From: Croceivirga lutea
GTDB lineage: Bacteria > Bacteroidota > Bacteroidia > Flavobacteriales > Flavobacteriaceae
Length of the DNA stretch: 64,000 nt
Assembly: GCF_014235875.1 (NCBI RefSeq)
Contig: NZ_JACJUK010000003.1
Coordinates: 186,001 to 250,000 of the forward strand
Direction of reading: 5' to 3'
Part shown: positions 25,568 to 34,834 of the stretch, one piece after another
Layout: each line of letters starts with the position of its first letter
Position numbering within the stretch: position 1 is the stretch's first letter
Made by a program: the position numbers and the translations under genes
The notes under the pieces: model-generated
Database searches by the model: none
What the model saw: the letters and a program-made list of their open reading frames with translations, nothing else
Told to the model about the DNA's origin: nothing

Positions 25568-26385
25568 CCCAGCCCCACATCTAAGGTCATCATTATTATA
25601 AACCCAGCAATAAAGCCCATGGTTGCAATATCTGTGTATTTATCTTGTTGGGTTTCTGGTATTACTTCTTCTACCACCACAAAGATCATAGCACCAGCGG
25701 CAAAAGCTAGGGCATAAGGTAAAATAGGTTCAAAAGTTAATACCGCCCAAGCACCCAATACACCTGCAATGGGTTCTACAACTGCTGAAGCTTGCCCGTA
25801 CATCCAACTTTTTCTACGACTCAGCCCTTGTCTACGCATGGGTACGGCAACCGCAAAACCTTCAGGAAAGTTTTGTAAACCAATCCCCATTGCTAGGGCA
25901 ACTGCTCCACCTATGGTAGCGCCTTCAAAACCAGAAGCTACCCCGCCAAAAAGCACACCTACTGCCAATCCTTCAGGTATATTATGTAAGGTAATGGCTA
26001 GCACAAGTAAAGTTGTTCTATGCCAAGGTGTTTTAATACCTTCTGCTTCGCTAGTTTTAAAATTGATATGCACATGAGGAAGAATTTTATCCAAGCCAAA
26101 AATAAATCCAGCTCCTAATAAAAAGCCAACTGCCGCCGGAATCACCTTAACAAAACCTTCACCTGGACTCATTTCTATTCCAGGTGCTAGTAAGCTCCAG
26201 AAGCTCGCCGCTACCATTACGCCACCCGTGAAACCCAGCATACCATCCATAAAACCGCGTTTTGGATTTTTAAATAGAAAAACCAATCCAGCTCCTGCAG
26301 CCGTGAGGCCCCAAGTAAAAAGTGTAGCATATAAGGCTGCTAATACAGGGTCAATGCTTTCAAAATAGGATATAATACTTTCCAT
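25564..26385 (-). CDS. ZIP family metal transporter
   Basis: 273 aa with about eight membrane helices. The ZIP metal site is visible as HNIPEGLAVGVLFGG in helix 4 and QNFPEGFAVAVPMR in helix 5 (the first position His replaced by Gln, as in some GufA/ZupT-like members). A VEEVIPE motif lies near the C-terminus. It imports Zn, Fe or Mn into the cytoplasm. Its start overlaps the stop of the DtxR-family gene by one base, so both belong to one operon. Confidence 0.92.
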   Translation of the reverse strand: MESIISYFESIDPVLAALYATLFTWGLTAAGAGLVFLFKNPKRGFMDGMLGFTGGVMVAASFWSLLAPGIEMSPGEGFVKVIPAAVGFLLGAGFIFGLDKILPHVHINFKTSEAEGIKTPWHRTTLLVLAITLHNIPEGLAVGVLFGGVASGFEGATIGGAVALAMGIGLQNFPEGFAVAVPMRRQGLSRRKSWMYGQASAVVEPIAGVLGAWAVLTFEPILPYALAFAAGAMIFVVVEEVIPETQQDKYTDIATMGFIAGFIIMMTLDVGLG

Positions 26386-27068
26386 TAGCTATTTTTTTTA
26401 ACAAATAAGTTAGCCGCAATTTGATGAGAAATATGAAATTCACGCTCTGCAATTTTGATTAATAACGAATCATCAAAATCTTCTTTATCCAGTATTTGAA
26501 TAGTTTCACCAAGTGCAATTTGATTTTTATCTAAAAATTTTAAAAATGAAGAAGAAGAATCTTTTACGCCTACGCAAATACCTGTAGATGACAAAGGCAT
26601 TTCGCTAAGTAATTGCTTATCTCTTTCTTGAAATTCACCATTTTTAGTGGGAATAGGGTCACCGTGAGGGTCATATTTTGGAAACTCAAGAAGCTCATCA
26701 ATTTTATCAATCAATTTTTCGCTTTTTATGTGTTCCAATTGTTCTGCAACTTCATGCACTTCATCCCATGAAAAATCAAGCTTTTTAACTAAAAACACTT
26801 CCCACAAACGATGTTTTCTAATAATACCTAAAGCTGTTTTTATACCTTTTTCAGTTAATAAAACACCCTGATAACGCACATAGTTAACAAGACCTTTATC
26901 TGCTAACTTTTTTGCCATATCTGTTACTGAAGATGGTTTGGTATCCATTTCTTCTGCAATAGCATTAGTAGCAACAGAAGTTGATGCATTGCCTCCTAAA
27001 TGGAAGATGGCTTTTATGTAATTCTCCTCTGAACGTGTCAACGGGTAAAGATTTCTCCAAAAATACAT
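26385..27068 (-). CDS. DtxR/MntR family metal-dependent regulator
   Basis: 227 aa. The winged helix (about residues 12-75: SEENYIKAIFHLG..., TKPSSVTDMAKKLADKGLV) is followed by the metal-binding/dimerisation domain (KLIDKIDELLEFPKYDPHGDPIPTKNG) and a C-terminal FeoA/SH3-like domain. HxxxE-type ligands are in LWEVFLVKK / VHEVAEQLEHI. The protein would repress metal uptake when Mn or Fe is bound. It is divergent from a TonB receptor across 45 bp containing an inverted repeat and is cotranscribed with the ZIP gene. Confidence 0.93.
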   Translation of the reverse strand: MYFWRNLYPLTRSEENYIKAIFHLGGNASTSVATNAIAEEMDTKPSSVTDMAKKLADKGLVNYVRYQGVLLTEKGIKTALGIIRKHRLWEVFLVKKLDFSWDEVHEVAEQLEHIKSEKLIDKIDELLEFPKYDPHGDPIPTKNGEFQERDKQLLSEMPLSSTGICVGVKDSSSSFLKFLDKNQIALGETIQILDKEDFDDSLLIKIAEREFHISHQIAANLFVKKNS

Positions 27069-27089
27069 TTTTATTTATCAAAATCAATT

Positions 27090-27105
27090 TTTAGATTTGT
27101 CTAAA
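27090..27105. promoter_or_regulatory. Candidate DtxR/MntR operator
   Basis: TTTAGA-TTTG-TCTAAA, a 16-bp element with perfect 6-bp arms, lies in the 45-bp gap between the divergent regulator and TonB receptor genes. Size and half-site style resemble DtxR-family boxes. The assignment is inference from position and symmetry. Confidence 0.55.
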
Positions 27106-27113
27106 TTTTTATT

Positions 27114-29375
27114 TTGACAATTAGAAATATCTTGATTTTCTTAGTTTTTAGTCAGTTTGCATTTGGGCAAACTGCTTCAATTTCTGGTAGTGTGTCAGAA
27201 AATGGAGCGGTTTTACCGTTTGTAAATCTAATTTTGAAGGAAACAAATAAAGGAACCGCTAGTGATCAGAACGGTTATTTTCAATTTAAAAATTTAGCAA
27301 AAGGCAATTATGTTATTATGGCAACGGCAATTGGTTTTGAGCCATATCAAAAAACCATTACCCTTAGTGAAGGTCAAAATCTACTAGTAAAAATAGAGAT
27401 GACCGCTGCTGCAGAAGCTTTAGATGAAATGGTGGTTACTGGTACTTTAAAGGCCGTAAACCGAATGGAAAGTCCGGTACCCGTAGAAGTCTACTCCCCC
27501 ACTTTTTTAAAGCAAAATCCGACTGCTAATGTTTTTGAAGCACTGCAAAATGTAAATGGTGTTAGGCCTCAAATTAATTGTAACGTATGTAATACCGGCG
27601 ATATTCACATAAACGGCTTAGAGGGTCCATATACTTTAGTATTAATTGATGGAATGCCTATTGTTAGTGGCCTTGGCACGGTATACGGTCTTTCTGGCAT
27701 CCCTAATTCACTAATAGACCAAATTGAAATTGTAAAAGGTCCTGCATCTACCTTATACGGTAGTGAAGCGGTAGGCGGGTTAATTAATATTATTACAAAA
27801 CACGCGCCAGAAGCACCAAACTTCTTTGTAGATACTTTTGGTTCTAGCTGGGGAGAATTTAATTTAGACGTTGGCACCAAATTTAGTGTAGGCAAAAAAA
27901 CCGATGCCTTATTGGGGGTAAATTATTTTAGATACGATAACCCTATTGATAACAACAACGACAACATCACTGATTTAACACTGCAAGACCGTATTTCTAT
28001 ATTTCAGAAGTGGAACCTTAAACGCAAAAATTCACGATTATTCGCTGTTGCTGGTCGGTTCTTTTATGAAGACCGCTGGGGTGGTGAACTCCAATGGACA
28101 CCGAAATTTAGAGGTGGCAATGAAGTCTATGGCGAAAGTATCTACACACGCCGTTGGGAAGTAATTGGCAAGTACCAACTACCCACTAAAGAAAAAATGC
28201 TGCTGTCTGTTTCTTATAACAGTCATCATCAAAATTCAGTTTACGGTGACATACCTTATATAGCAGACCAACGAATTGGCTTTGGACAACTAACATGGGA
28301 TAAAACATTGGGAAAACACGATTTTCTTTTGGGCGCTGCTATTAGGTACAATTACTATGATGACAATACACCAGCAACGGCCAATTTAGAAGATGAAGTT
28401 AGTATTCCTTCGGTGTTCGTTCAAGATGAATTAAAATTCAATTCAAAGCATTCGCTTTTAGGTGGTCTTAGATACGATTATGATAGTCGACATGGTAGCA
28501 TCTTTACTCCTCGCGGTGCCTATCGCTATAAATTAACTGATAATGATATTCTACGTTTAAATTTTGGAACAGGATTCAGGGTAGTTAACTTGTTTACAGA
28601 AGACCATGCCGCTTTAACTGGTGCACGAGATGTAATTATAGCAGAAGAACTAGAACCAGAACGTTCTGTAAATTTTAATGTCAACTATCTTAAAAAAATA
28701 TATGCCAACAATGGCACTTTTATCAGTTTTGATGCCTCAGCATTTTACACCCGTTTCAGTAATCAAATTTTGCCAGATTACGATACCAATCCAAATCAAA
28801 TTATTTATGATAATTTAAAGGGTAAATCAGTCTCTCAAGGTATTTCGGCAAATTTTGATTTGGTGTTCCCTAATGGCATAAAGTTCTTAATAGGAGCTAC
28901 CTACCAAGATGTTACAAATACCGAAAATGGTATTACGCAGGAACAAATATTAACCGAAAGTTTTACAGGCACATGGAATCTTTCTTACACTATTAGAAGC
29001 CTTAACTTAAGTCTAGATTATACTGGTAATTTGTACGGCCCAATGCGATTACCTTTATTGGGTGAATTAGATCCCAGAAGTGAGTTTTCACCAACCTGGA
29101 GTATTCAGAATATTCAGTTCACGTACAAGGGTATTCCCAATTTTGAATTTTATGGAGGTGTAAAGAATCTGTTAGATTGGACTCCAAATCGTGGAAACCC
29201 ATTTATTATTGCTAGAGCCAATGACCCCTTTGACCGTAATGTGCAATTTAATGCAAGTGGTAATGTGGTGCCTACTGCAGACAATCCGTTTGCGCTAACC
29301 TTTGATCCAAGTTACGTATATGGACCAAACCAAGGCATTAGAGCTTTCTTTGGATTACGATATTCTGTTTTTTAG
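27114..29375 (+). CDS. TonB-dependent outer membrane receptor (metal-regulated)
   Basis: 753 aa. The signal peptide ends at FAFGQ, then comes a carboxypeptidase-regulatory-like domain (about 20-100), a plug (about 115-230: [40 protein letters not shown]) and a barrel ending in ...[13 protein letters not shown] with the usual aromatic C-terminus. The plug carries CNVC near residue 155. No ATG is in frame, so TTG 27114 is taken as start. Divergence from a DtxR-type regulator plus ZIP suggests uptake of a metal or metal complex. The ligand is not known. Confidence 0.9.
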   Translation: MTIRNILIFLVFSQFAFGQTASISGSVSENGAVLPFVNLILKETNKGTASDQNGYFQFKNLAKGNYVIMATAIGFEPYQKTITLSEGQNLLVKIEMTAAAEALDEMVVTGTLKAVNRMESPVPVEVYSPTFLKQNPTANVFEALQNVNGVRPQINCNVCNTGDIHINGLEGPYTLVLIDGMPIVSGLGTVYGLSGIPNSLIDQIEIVKGPASTLYGSEAVGGLINIITKHAPEAPNFFVDTFGSSWGEFNLDVGTKFSVGKKTDALLGVNYFRYDNPIDNNNDNITDLTLQDRISIFQKWNLKRKNSRLFAVAGRFFYEDRWGGELQWTPKFRGGNEVYGESIYTRRWEVIGKYQLPTKEKMLLSVSYNSHHQNSVYGDIPYIADQRIGFGQLTWDKTLGKHDFLLGAAIRYNYYDDNTPATANLEDEVSIPSVFVQDELKFNSKHSLLGGLRYDYDSRHGSIFTPRGAYRYKLTDNDILRLNFGTGFRVVNLFTEDHAALTGARDVIIAEELEPERSVNFNVNYLKKIYANNGTFISFDASAFYTRFSNQILPDYDTNPNQIIYDNLKGKSVSQGISANFDLVFPNGIKFLIGATYQDVTNTENGITQEQILTESFTGTWNLSYTIRSLNLSLDYTGNLYGPMRLPLLGELDPRSEFSPTWSIQNIQFTYKGIPNFEFYGGVKNLLDWTPNRGNPFIIARANDPFDRNVQFNASGNVVPTADNPFALTFDPSYVYGPNQGIRAFFGLRYSVF

Positions 29376-29413
29376 CATTTATATTTACGAGAATTCCCAT
29401 TACTTTCGTAAGT

Positions 29414-30166
29414 ATGGATACTGATAAACCAATTAGAGTCAATAAATACTTTAGTGAAGTTGGGTATTGTTCTCGAAGAGAAGCAGATAAGCTTGTAGAG
29501 CAAAAGCGTGTTACTATAAATGGTGACTTAGCTGAAATGGGTAGTAAGGTTATGGCTACTGATGAAGTTAGACTTGATGGTAAATTAATTGGCACTAAAA
29601 AAGCTGATAACGTTTATATAGCTTTTAATAAACCAAGAGGTATAGTTTGCACTACGGATACCCGTAGAGAAAAGAATAATATTATAGATTACCTCGATTA
29701 TCCTGAGCGTATTTTTCCTATTGGGCGTTTAGACAAAGACAGTCAAGGTTTAATTTTACTAACTAATGATGGCGACATTGTAAATAAGATTCTAAGAGCA
29801 CGCAACAATCATGAAAAAGAATATTTGGTAACCGTAAAACAACCAATATCTCAAAAATTTATTGATAAAATGGGGAATGGTGTTCCTATTTTAGATACGG
29901 TAACCCGTAAGTGTTTTGTTGAACAGGTAGACAAGTATCAATTCAAAATAATACTCACCCAGGGGCTTAACAGGCAAATTAGACGTATGACAGAATACCT
30001 TGGTAATAAGGTTACGCGTCTTGAGCGTTACCGAATCATGAATATCAACTTAGATATTCCTTTAGGCAAATGGAGATACCTAACAGACAAAGAGCTAAAA
30101 GAAATTCATAAGCTATTAGCTGATTCTTCAAAGACAAATTTAGACGCAACCTCTGAGTTGCATTGA
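29414..30166 (+). CDS. rluF: 23S rRNA pseudouridine synthase RluF-like
   Basis: 250 aa. The N-terminal S4 RNA-binding domain ([30 protein letters not shown]) is followed by the RsuA/RluB/E/F-type catalytic domain, with the catalytic Asp in [20 protein letters not shown] and the conserved GLNRQIRRM. The best family fit is RluF (modifies U2604 of 23S rRNA). RluB or RluE cannot be entirely excluded without alignment. The MFS gene follows after 7 bp. Confidence 0.88.
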   Translation: MDTDKPIRVNKYFSEVGYCSRREADKLVEQKRVTINGDLAEMGSKVMATDEVRLDGKLIGTKKADNVYIAFNKPRGIVCTTDTRREKNNIIDYLDYPERIFPIGRLDKDSQGLILLTNDGDIVNKILRARNNHEKEYLVTVKQPISQKFIDKMGNGVPILDTVTRKCFVEQVDKYQFKIILTQGLNRQIRRMTEYLGNKVTRLERYRIMNINLDIPLGKWRYLTDKELKEIHKLLADSSKTNLDATSELH

Positions 30167-30173
30167 AGAATTA

Positions 30174-31337
30174 ATGAAAACACCTAAACATATTTTACCT
30201 GTAATTGTGTTAGCACAATTTCTTTGCACCTCTTTGTGGTTTGCAACAAACGGAATTATTGACCAATTAGTAAATGCCTTTAATTTGCCAGAAACCGCTT
30301 TAGGCAATTTGGTTATTGCTATACAAATGGGTTTTATACTAGGTACTTTGTGTTATGCATTTTTTAATATTGCTGACCGTTTTTCGCCCTCACGTGTATT
30401 TTTTATTAGCGCTGTTTTGGCGGCATTTGCCAATTTTAGTGTTTGCTGGGGAGGCAATTTGTTGTGGAGTATTTTAACCTTACGTTTTTTAACGGGTTTT
30501 TTTCTTGCAGGAATCTACCCTGTGGGGATGAAAATCGCAGCAGATTATTTTGAAAAAGGTTTAGGTAAATCTTTGGGTTTTTTAGTTGGTGCACTTGTTG
30601 TAGGCACAGCACTTCCACATTTATTAAACGGAGTTTCATCATCAATATCTTGGCAGCTTATTTTGCAAATAACTTCGGTTCTATCGATACTAGGAGGCCT
30701 ATTAATTCTTCTTTTTGTACCAAACGGTCCTTATAGAAAACCTGCCCAAAAACTGGAACTATATGCAATAAAAAACATATTTGCAGCGAAGAAGTTTAGA
30801 CGAGTCGCTTTTGGTTATTTTGGTCATATGTGGGAGCTTTATACCTTTTGGGCTTTATTACCGCTTATAGTAGAAACCTTTAACGAGTTATCTGGAAATA
30901 ACTTAAATATTTCAATTTATACATTTAGCATAATTGGTGTTGGAGGGGTAGCTTGTATGTTTTCAGGATATATTTCTACTAAAATTGGCCCACGCAAAAC
31001 TGCTAAAACTGCTTTACTAATATCTGCATTATGCTGTTTATTATCGCCTTTAATTTTAAGTTTTAATGCTCTTATACCTGCCCTAGTTTTTTTACACATT
31101 TGGGGAGCGGCAGTAGTAGCAGATTCACCCATGCTCTCTACTTTAGTAGCTAATAATGCCTACCCACAATTAAAAGGCACCGCCTTGACCATTGTTAATT
31201 GCTTGGGCTACCTAGTAACTATTATTAGCCTACAAATTGTGCTTGTGAATATAAATTATCCCTATTACTATTTGTTACTACTAGCAATTGGACCAATTTT
31301 AGGTTTTATTGCTCTTTATAAAACAAAGTACGATTGA
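30174..31337 (+). CDS. MFS transporter
   Basis: 387 aa with about twelve membrane helices. Loop motif A-like features are weak (NIADRFSPSRVFF between helices 2 and 3, and STKIGPRKTAK in the second half). The early segment LAQFLCTSLWFATNGIIDQL is characteristic of a bacteroidete MFS subgroup annotated only generically. The substrate is unknown. It probably shares a transcript with rluF (7-bp gap). Confidence 0.85.
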   Translation: MKTPKHILPVIVLAQFLCTSLWFATNGIIDQLVNAFNLPETALGNLVIAIQMGFILGTLCYAFFNIADRFSPSRVFFISAVLAAFANFSVCWGGNLLWSILTLRFLTGFFLAGIYPVGMKIAADYFEKGLGKSLGFLVGALVVGTALPHLLNGVSSSISWQLILQITSVLSILGGLLILLFVPNGPYRKPAQKLELYAIKNIFAAKKFRRVAFGYFGHMWELYTFWALLPLIVETFNELSGNNLNISIYTFSIIGVGGVACMFSGYISTKIGPRKTAKTALLISALCCLLSPLILSFNALIPALVFLHIWGAAVVADSPMLSTLVANNAYPQLKGTALTIVNCLGYLVTIISLQIVLVNINYPYYYLLLLAIGPILGFIALYKTKYD

Positions 31338-31389
31338 AATTACACTCGTTAAAAAACATTAAATACAGTAAGTAGCTTTATATTTAACC

Positions 31390-32535
31390 ATGCCTGAATA
31401 CGACTATATAATTATTGGCGCAGGAGCTTCGGGTCTTTTATTAGCTGCGGCTATAGGTGAAGACAATTTTTTTAGTGAAAAAAATATTCTCTTGATTGAA
31501 AAAAGTCAAAAAAACACAAACGATAGAACATGGTGTTTTTGGGAAGATTCATCTGTGAATAATCACCCTTACGTTTCAAAAATTTGGGATAAAATTAAAT
31601 TTAAAACTAATGATTTTGAATTAACTGAAACCATAACACCTTTTGGCTATAAAAAGGTTGAAGCTATTGATTTTTACACCTATCAAATAAATAAATTAAA
31701 GCAATACTCAAATATTAAAGTAATTGGGGATGAAGTTTTAGATGTGATTCACTCCCCTGAAAATGAGCAGGTAAAGTGCAAAACTAGTTCTTATACCACT
31801 AAGTATGTTTTTGATAGCAGGTTTAATTATGAGGAACTATTTGAACAATCTAAATATCCTGTTTTACAACAACATTTTATAGGTTGGTTTATAAAGACCA
31901 AAGAGCCCTACTTTGATGAAAACATAGCAACCTTTATGGATTTTTCCATTTCGCAAAATGGTAATACCCGATTTATGTACGTGTTACCTACTTCTAAAAA
32001 TGAAGCCTTAGTAGAATACACCTTATTTTCTGATAAGCTATTAGAAAAAGAAGCTTATGAAAATACCATAAAAACCTATCTTAAAGAACATTTGAAGGTA
32101 AAAAATTATACTGTTGAAGCTATAGAGCAAGGCAATATACCTATGACTTGTTATAAATTTTGGAAATATAATACCGAACATTATATAAAAATAGGTATAG
32201 CTGGAGGATGGGCAAAATCAAGCACCGGATATACCTTTTATAAAAGCTATAAGAAAGTAAATCAGCTCAAAGAATTTTTAAAAACCAATCAGTCTCTTTT
32301 AAACTTTGAGAAAAAAACCAAGTATTGGTACTATGATTTATTGTTACTAGATGTGTTGTCTAAAAAAAACAAAATTGGTAGTACGGTATTTGGCGCCATT
32401 TTTAAAAATTGCCCACCACAAATGATTTTGAGATTTTTAGATGAAGACAGCTCGCTTTGGGAAGATTTTCAAATTATTTGGGCATGCCCTAAAATTCCAT
32501 TTATGAAAGCGCTATTGAAAAGATTATTTTTATAA
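31390..32535 (+). CDS. crtY: Lycopene beta-cyclase (CrtY-type flavoprotein)
   Basis: 381 aa. The N-terminal Rossmann FAD motif is YIIIGAGASGLLLA. The cyclase-specific NDRTWCFWE (about residues 49-57) and the C-terminal GGWAKSSTGYTF are shared by bacteroidete CrtY. The enzyme closes both ends of lycopene to beta-carotene, feeding zeaxanthin-type pigments or retinal. The phytoene synthase and desaturase genes are not in this window. It is convergent with a prenyl diphosphate synthase 13 bp away. Confidence 0.9.
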   Translation: MPEYDYIIIGAGASGLLLAAAIGEDNFFSEKNILLIEKSQKNTNDRTWCFWEDSSVNNHPYVSKIWDKIKFKTNDFELTETITPFGYKKVEAIDFYTYQINKLKQYSNIKVIGDEVLDVIHSPENEQVKCKTSSYTTKYVFDSRFNYEELFEQSKYPVLQQHFIGWFIKTKEPYFDENIATFMDFSISQNGNTRFMYVLPTSKNEALVEYTLFSDKLLEKEAYENTIKTYLKEHLKVKNYTVEAIEQGNIPMTCYKFWKYNTEHYIKIGIAGGWAKSSTGYTFYKSYKKVNQLKEFLKTNQSLLNFEKKTKYWYYDLLLLDVLSKKNKIGSTVFGAIFKNCPPQMILRFLDEDSSLWEDFQIIWACPKIPFMKALLKRLFL

Positions 32536-32548
32536 CCTTCGGTATATA

Positions 32549-33523
32549 TTAAACCGTTCTTTTCATAAGTTGCTCCCCAAACAGTTGAAAAACTTTTAAT
32601 TTATTGGCATTCACTTCAATTTTATGTAAGCTTTCAAAGGCTAAATCTGTATATTTTTTAACCTCAGCTAAAATGGCATTTTTGGCACCACTTTCTTCAA
32701 AAATAGACTTTACCAATGCTACTTTAGAAGAAGAGTCTTCAGGTTGAATACTAAATAAATTTAACAGTGAATTTTTAGCTTCAGAGGAACCCATTTCTAA
32801 TGCTTTTAAATACAAGAAGGTTTTTTTATTTTCAATAATATCGCCACCAACTTGTTTACCAAAAGATTCTGGGTCACCAAATGCATCTAAATAATCATCT
32901 TGCAACTGAAAAGCAATTCCTAAATTTTTACCAAACTCATAAATGCGCTGTTGATTTTCTTCAGAAGCTCCACCAACTATGGCTCCCATCTGCAGTGCTG
33001 CTGCAACCAAGACCGAAGTTTTGTTCGCAATCATTACTAAATATTCAGGTATGGTAACATCTGTACGTTGTTCAAAGTCAACATCAAATTGTTGCCCTTC
33101 ACAAACCTCAACTGCTGTTTTACTAAAAAGATGAAGTAAATTTTTTAATTGATCTGAGTTATAGCCTTCTAAATATTGGTATGCATTAATCAACATTACA
33201 TCACCAGAGAGTATTCCGGTATTAATATCCCATTTTTCATGCACTGTTTTCTTTCCTCTTCGTAATGGTGCATCATCCATAATATCATCATGCACCAAAG
33301 AAAAATTATGAAAAACCTCAACGGCCATAGCTGCTGGCAATGCTTTTTCAAAATCTGGAGCAAATAAATGGCAGCCCATTAAAGTAAGAATTGGTCGCAT
33401 GCGCTTACCTCCTAGCCCCATAATGTAAGAGACCGGACTATAAAGATTCATAGGTTCTTTAGAAATGTTCTGTTCTTGTAGATAATCTAGAAAAGCTTTA
33501 CGGTAAGCTTCAATGCTTTGCAT
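32549..33523 (-). CDS. Trans-isoprenyl diphosphate synthase (polyprenyl synthetase family)
   Basis: 324 aa. The first aspartate-rich motif DDIMDDAPLRRG (about residues 77-88) and the second DDYLD (about 209-213) bind Mg-diphosphate. GGKRMRP contributes the IPP site. It elongates allylic diphosphates, and GGPP or FPP is the likely product given the family and the adjacent lycopene cyclase. Chain length cannot be read with certainty. A perfect -7 element is at 33538-33545. Confidence 0.93.
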   Translation of the reverse strand: MQSIEAYRKAFLDYLQEQNISKEPMNLYSPVSYIMGLGGKRMRPILTLMGCHLFAPDFEKALPAAMAVEVFHNFSLVHDDIMDDAPLRRGKKTVHEKWDINTGILSGDVMLINAYQYLEGYNSDQLKNLLHLFSKTAVEVCEGQQFDVDFEQRTDVTIPEYLVMIANKTSVLVAAALQMGAIVGGASEENQQRIYEFGKNLGIAFQLQDDYLDAFGDPESFGKQVGGDIIENKKTFLYLKALEMGSSEAKNSLLNLFSIQPEDSSSKVALVKSIFEESGAKNAILAEVKKYTDLAFESLHKIEVNANKLKVFQLFGEQLMKRTV

Positions 33524-33537
33524 ACTTCAATTTTTAT

Positions 33538-33545
33538 CAAAAATA
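33538..33545 (-). promoter_or_regulatory. Bacteroidota -7 element of the prenyl synthase gene
   Basis: Minus-strand TATTTTTG, an exact TAnnTTTG match, 14 bases ahead of the ATG at 33523. Confidence 0.55.
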
Positions 33546-33659
33546 CGGGCATTTTCTTTAACAAAAACAGCTCTTTATCGTCTAACTATTGAAAAAAAAA
33601 TGCAATAACATATAAAAGCATCGTCTTTACTATTGAAAGCAGATTATAGCTAACAACCA

Positions 33660-34187
33660 ATGACCAAAAAAAATACCAATCAAAATCTGTTATCTGAATT
33701 TATCAGAGAGGAATATCAGAGCCTAAAAGGTTATGTAAGGTCGCGGTTGGGTGATTCTGTGGATAGAAATGCGGACGATTTAATACAAGATGTGGCATTG
33801 CGAGTGCTTTCTCGGCCAGAAGATGCCATACCAATAAACAATATAGGAGGGTTTGTTTACTACAGCTTAAAGAATAGAATTATTGATGTATTACGAACTA
33901 AAAAATATGTTAGTTCTAATGAGCTCTTGGAAAACGAATTATTAAGCTATCAAGAAGATGAAGATATAGCTTATATCAACATGTATTCTGAAAAAATGAT
34001 TCAAAAATTACGCCCAGTAATACTGAGTTTAAAACCGCAATACAGTGATATTATTATTGCTATAGATTTTGAAGGATACAGTTATAAAGAGCTATCAGAA
34101 AAAACAGGGATACCTATGGGAACATTGATGTCTAGAAGACATAGAGCCCTAGCACAACTAAATAAAAAATTAAAAAGATTTAAATAA
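33660..34187 (+). CDS. RNA polymerase sigma-70 family (ECF-like) sigma factor
   Basis: 175 aa. Region 2 (about residues 13-80) shows EEYQSLKGYVRSRLGDSVDRNADDLIQDVALRVL and FVYYSLKNRIIDVLR. Region 4 (about 115-170) carries YSDIIIAIDFEGYSYKELSEKTGIPMGTLMSRRHRALAQL. It lacks sigma 1.1 and region 3, as in ECF sigmas. The next gene, 6 bp downstream, encodes a small membrane protein, a common place for an anti-sigma or regulatory partner. Confidence 0.9.
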   Translation: MTKKNTNQNLLSEFIREEYQSLKGYVRSRLGDSVDRNADDLIQDVALRVLSRPEDAIPINNIGGFVYYSLKNRIIDVLRTKKYVSSNELLENELLSYQEDEDIAYINMYSEKMIQKLRPVILSLKPQYSDIIIAIDFEGYSYKELSEKTGIPMGTLMSRRHRALAQLNKKLKRFK

Positions 34188-34193
34188 AATAGT

Positions 34194-34631
34194 ATGAGAA
34201 GTATAGATTTAGAAAAGAAACTTGAAAAAAATGCCGAACACTGGGCAAAAAAAATATTTAAAGGTATTGCCATATTTATATTTTTTGTGGTCCTGTTTTT
34301 ACTAGCAGTTTATGTACTAATGCGTTTATGGAATTGGTTAATGCCTGAACTGTTTGGTTTAGTAACTGTTGACTACTGGCAAGCCTTAGGAATACTTGTA
34401 TTAGCCAAACTAATCTTTGGATTTGGAGGCGGTAGCGATTCTAAAAAACACAAAAACCACTCTAAACACAAAAAACACTTTACCCAAGACCTTAAATGTG
34501 GTTCTTGGAGAAGAGACTTTTCTGAATGGGAATTGTATGACGATTTCTGGGAAGAAGAAGGAGAAAAGGCATTTAAAGACTATATCAATCGAAAAAACAA
34601 CAATCATGAAAACAAACAAGAAGACAACTAG
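34194..34631 (+). CDS. Small two-helix membrane protein paired with sigma factor
   Basis: 145 aa. The first membrane helix is at about residues 23-43. A second hydrophobic stretch (YWQALGILVLAKLIFGFGG) follows the WNWLMPELFGL motif seen in many bacteroidete homologues. A His/Lys-rich linker (KKHKNHSKHKKH) and an acidic C-terminal domain (WELYDDFWEEEGEKAFKDYI) complete it. The 6-bp gap to the sigma gene supports a functional pair. A regulator or anti-sigma role is inference. Confidence 0.75.
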   Translation: MRSIDLEKKLEKNAEHWAKKIFKGIAIFIFFVVLFLLAVYVLMRLWNWLMPELFGLVTVDYWQALGILVLAKLIFGFGGGSDSKKHKNHSKHKKHFTQDLKCGSWRRDFSEWELYDDFWEEEGEKAFKDYINRKNNNHENKQEDN

Positions 34632-34749
34632 TAAAAGGGAGTATAAAACTTACACACCGTTTTTTGGCTTTTTTACCCTCCGTACAAAAAACATTGAAAA
34701 TGAAGATAGCAACAATTCAAAAAACATCAAATCCTTAAAAACATTATAA
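34606..34749 (+). CDS. Possible small basic ORF overlapping the sigma-linked membrane gene
   Basis: ATG 34606 opens 47 codons (MKTNKKTTSKREYKTYTPFFGFFTL...), overlapping the end of the preceding gene by 26 bp in another frame. Overlap at this point is compatible with translational coupling. It has no recognised family and could be chance. Confidence 0.22.
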   Translation: MKTNKKTTSKREYKTYTPFFGFFTLRTKNIENEDSNNSKNIKSLKTL

Positions 34750-34782
34750 AAAAGTATTCGCAATGTTAAAGAATTGTAAAAC

Positions 34783-34816
34783 CTTGGAAACTTTTTTTGT
34801 TTTCTAAGTTTCCAAG
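34783..34816. promoter_or_regulatory. Perfect 11-bp inverted repeat, candidate TetR operator
   Basis: CTTGGAAACTT and AAGTTTCCAAG are exact reverse complements separated by 12 T-rich bases. The right arm ends 2 bases before the -7 element of the TetR gene, so a bound dimer would cover the promoter. It can also fold as a hairpin, but no terminating T-tract follows the right arm. Confidence 0.65.
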
Positions 34817-34817
34817 T

Positions 34818-34826
34818 TACATTTGC
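34818..34826 (+). promoter_or_regulatory. Bacteroidota -7 element of the TetR-RND operon
   Basis: TACATTTGC, an exact TAnnTTTGC match, ends 8 bases before ATG 34835. Confidence 0.6.
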
Positions 34827-34834
34827 CCGCGAAT

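Noticed and set aside
30174-33523. A full carotenoid biosynthesis cluster
   Set aside because: Only the lycopene cyclase and a prenyl diphosphate synthase are present. Phytoene synthase, desaturase and hydroxylase are not in the window, and the MFS gene belongs with rluF.
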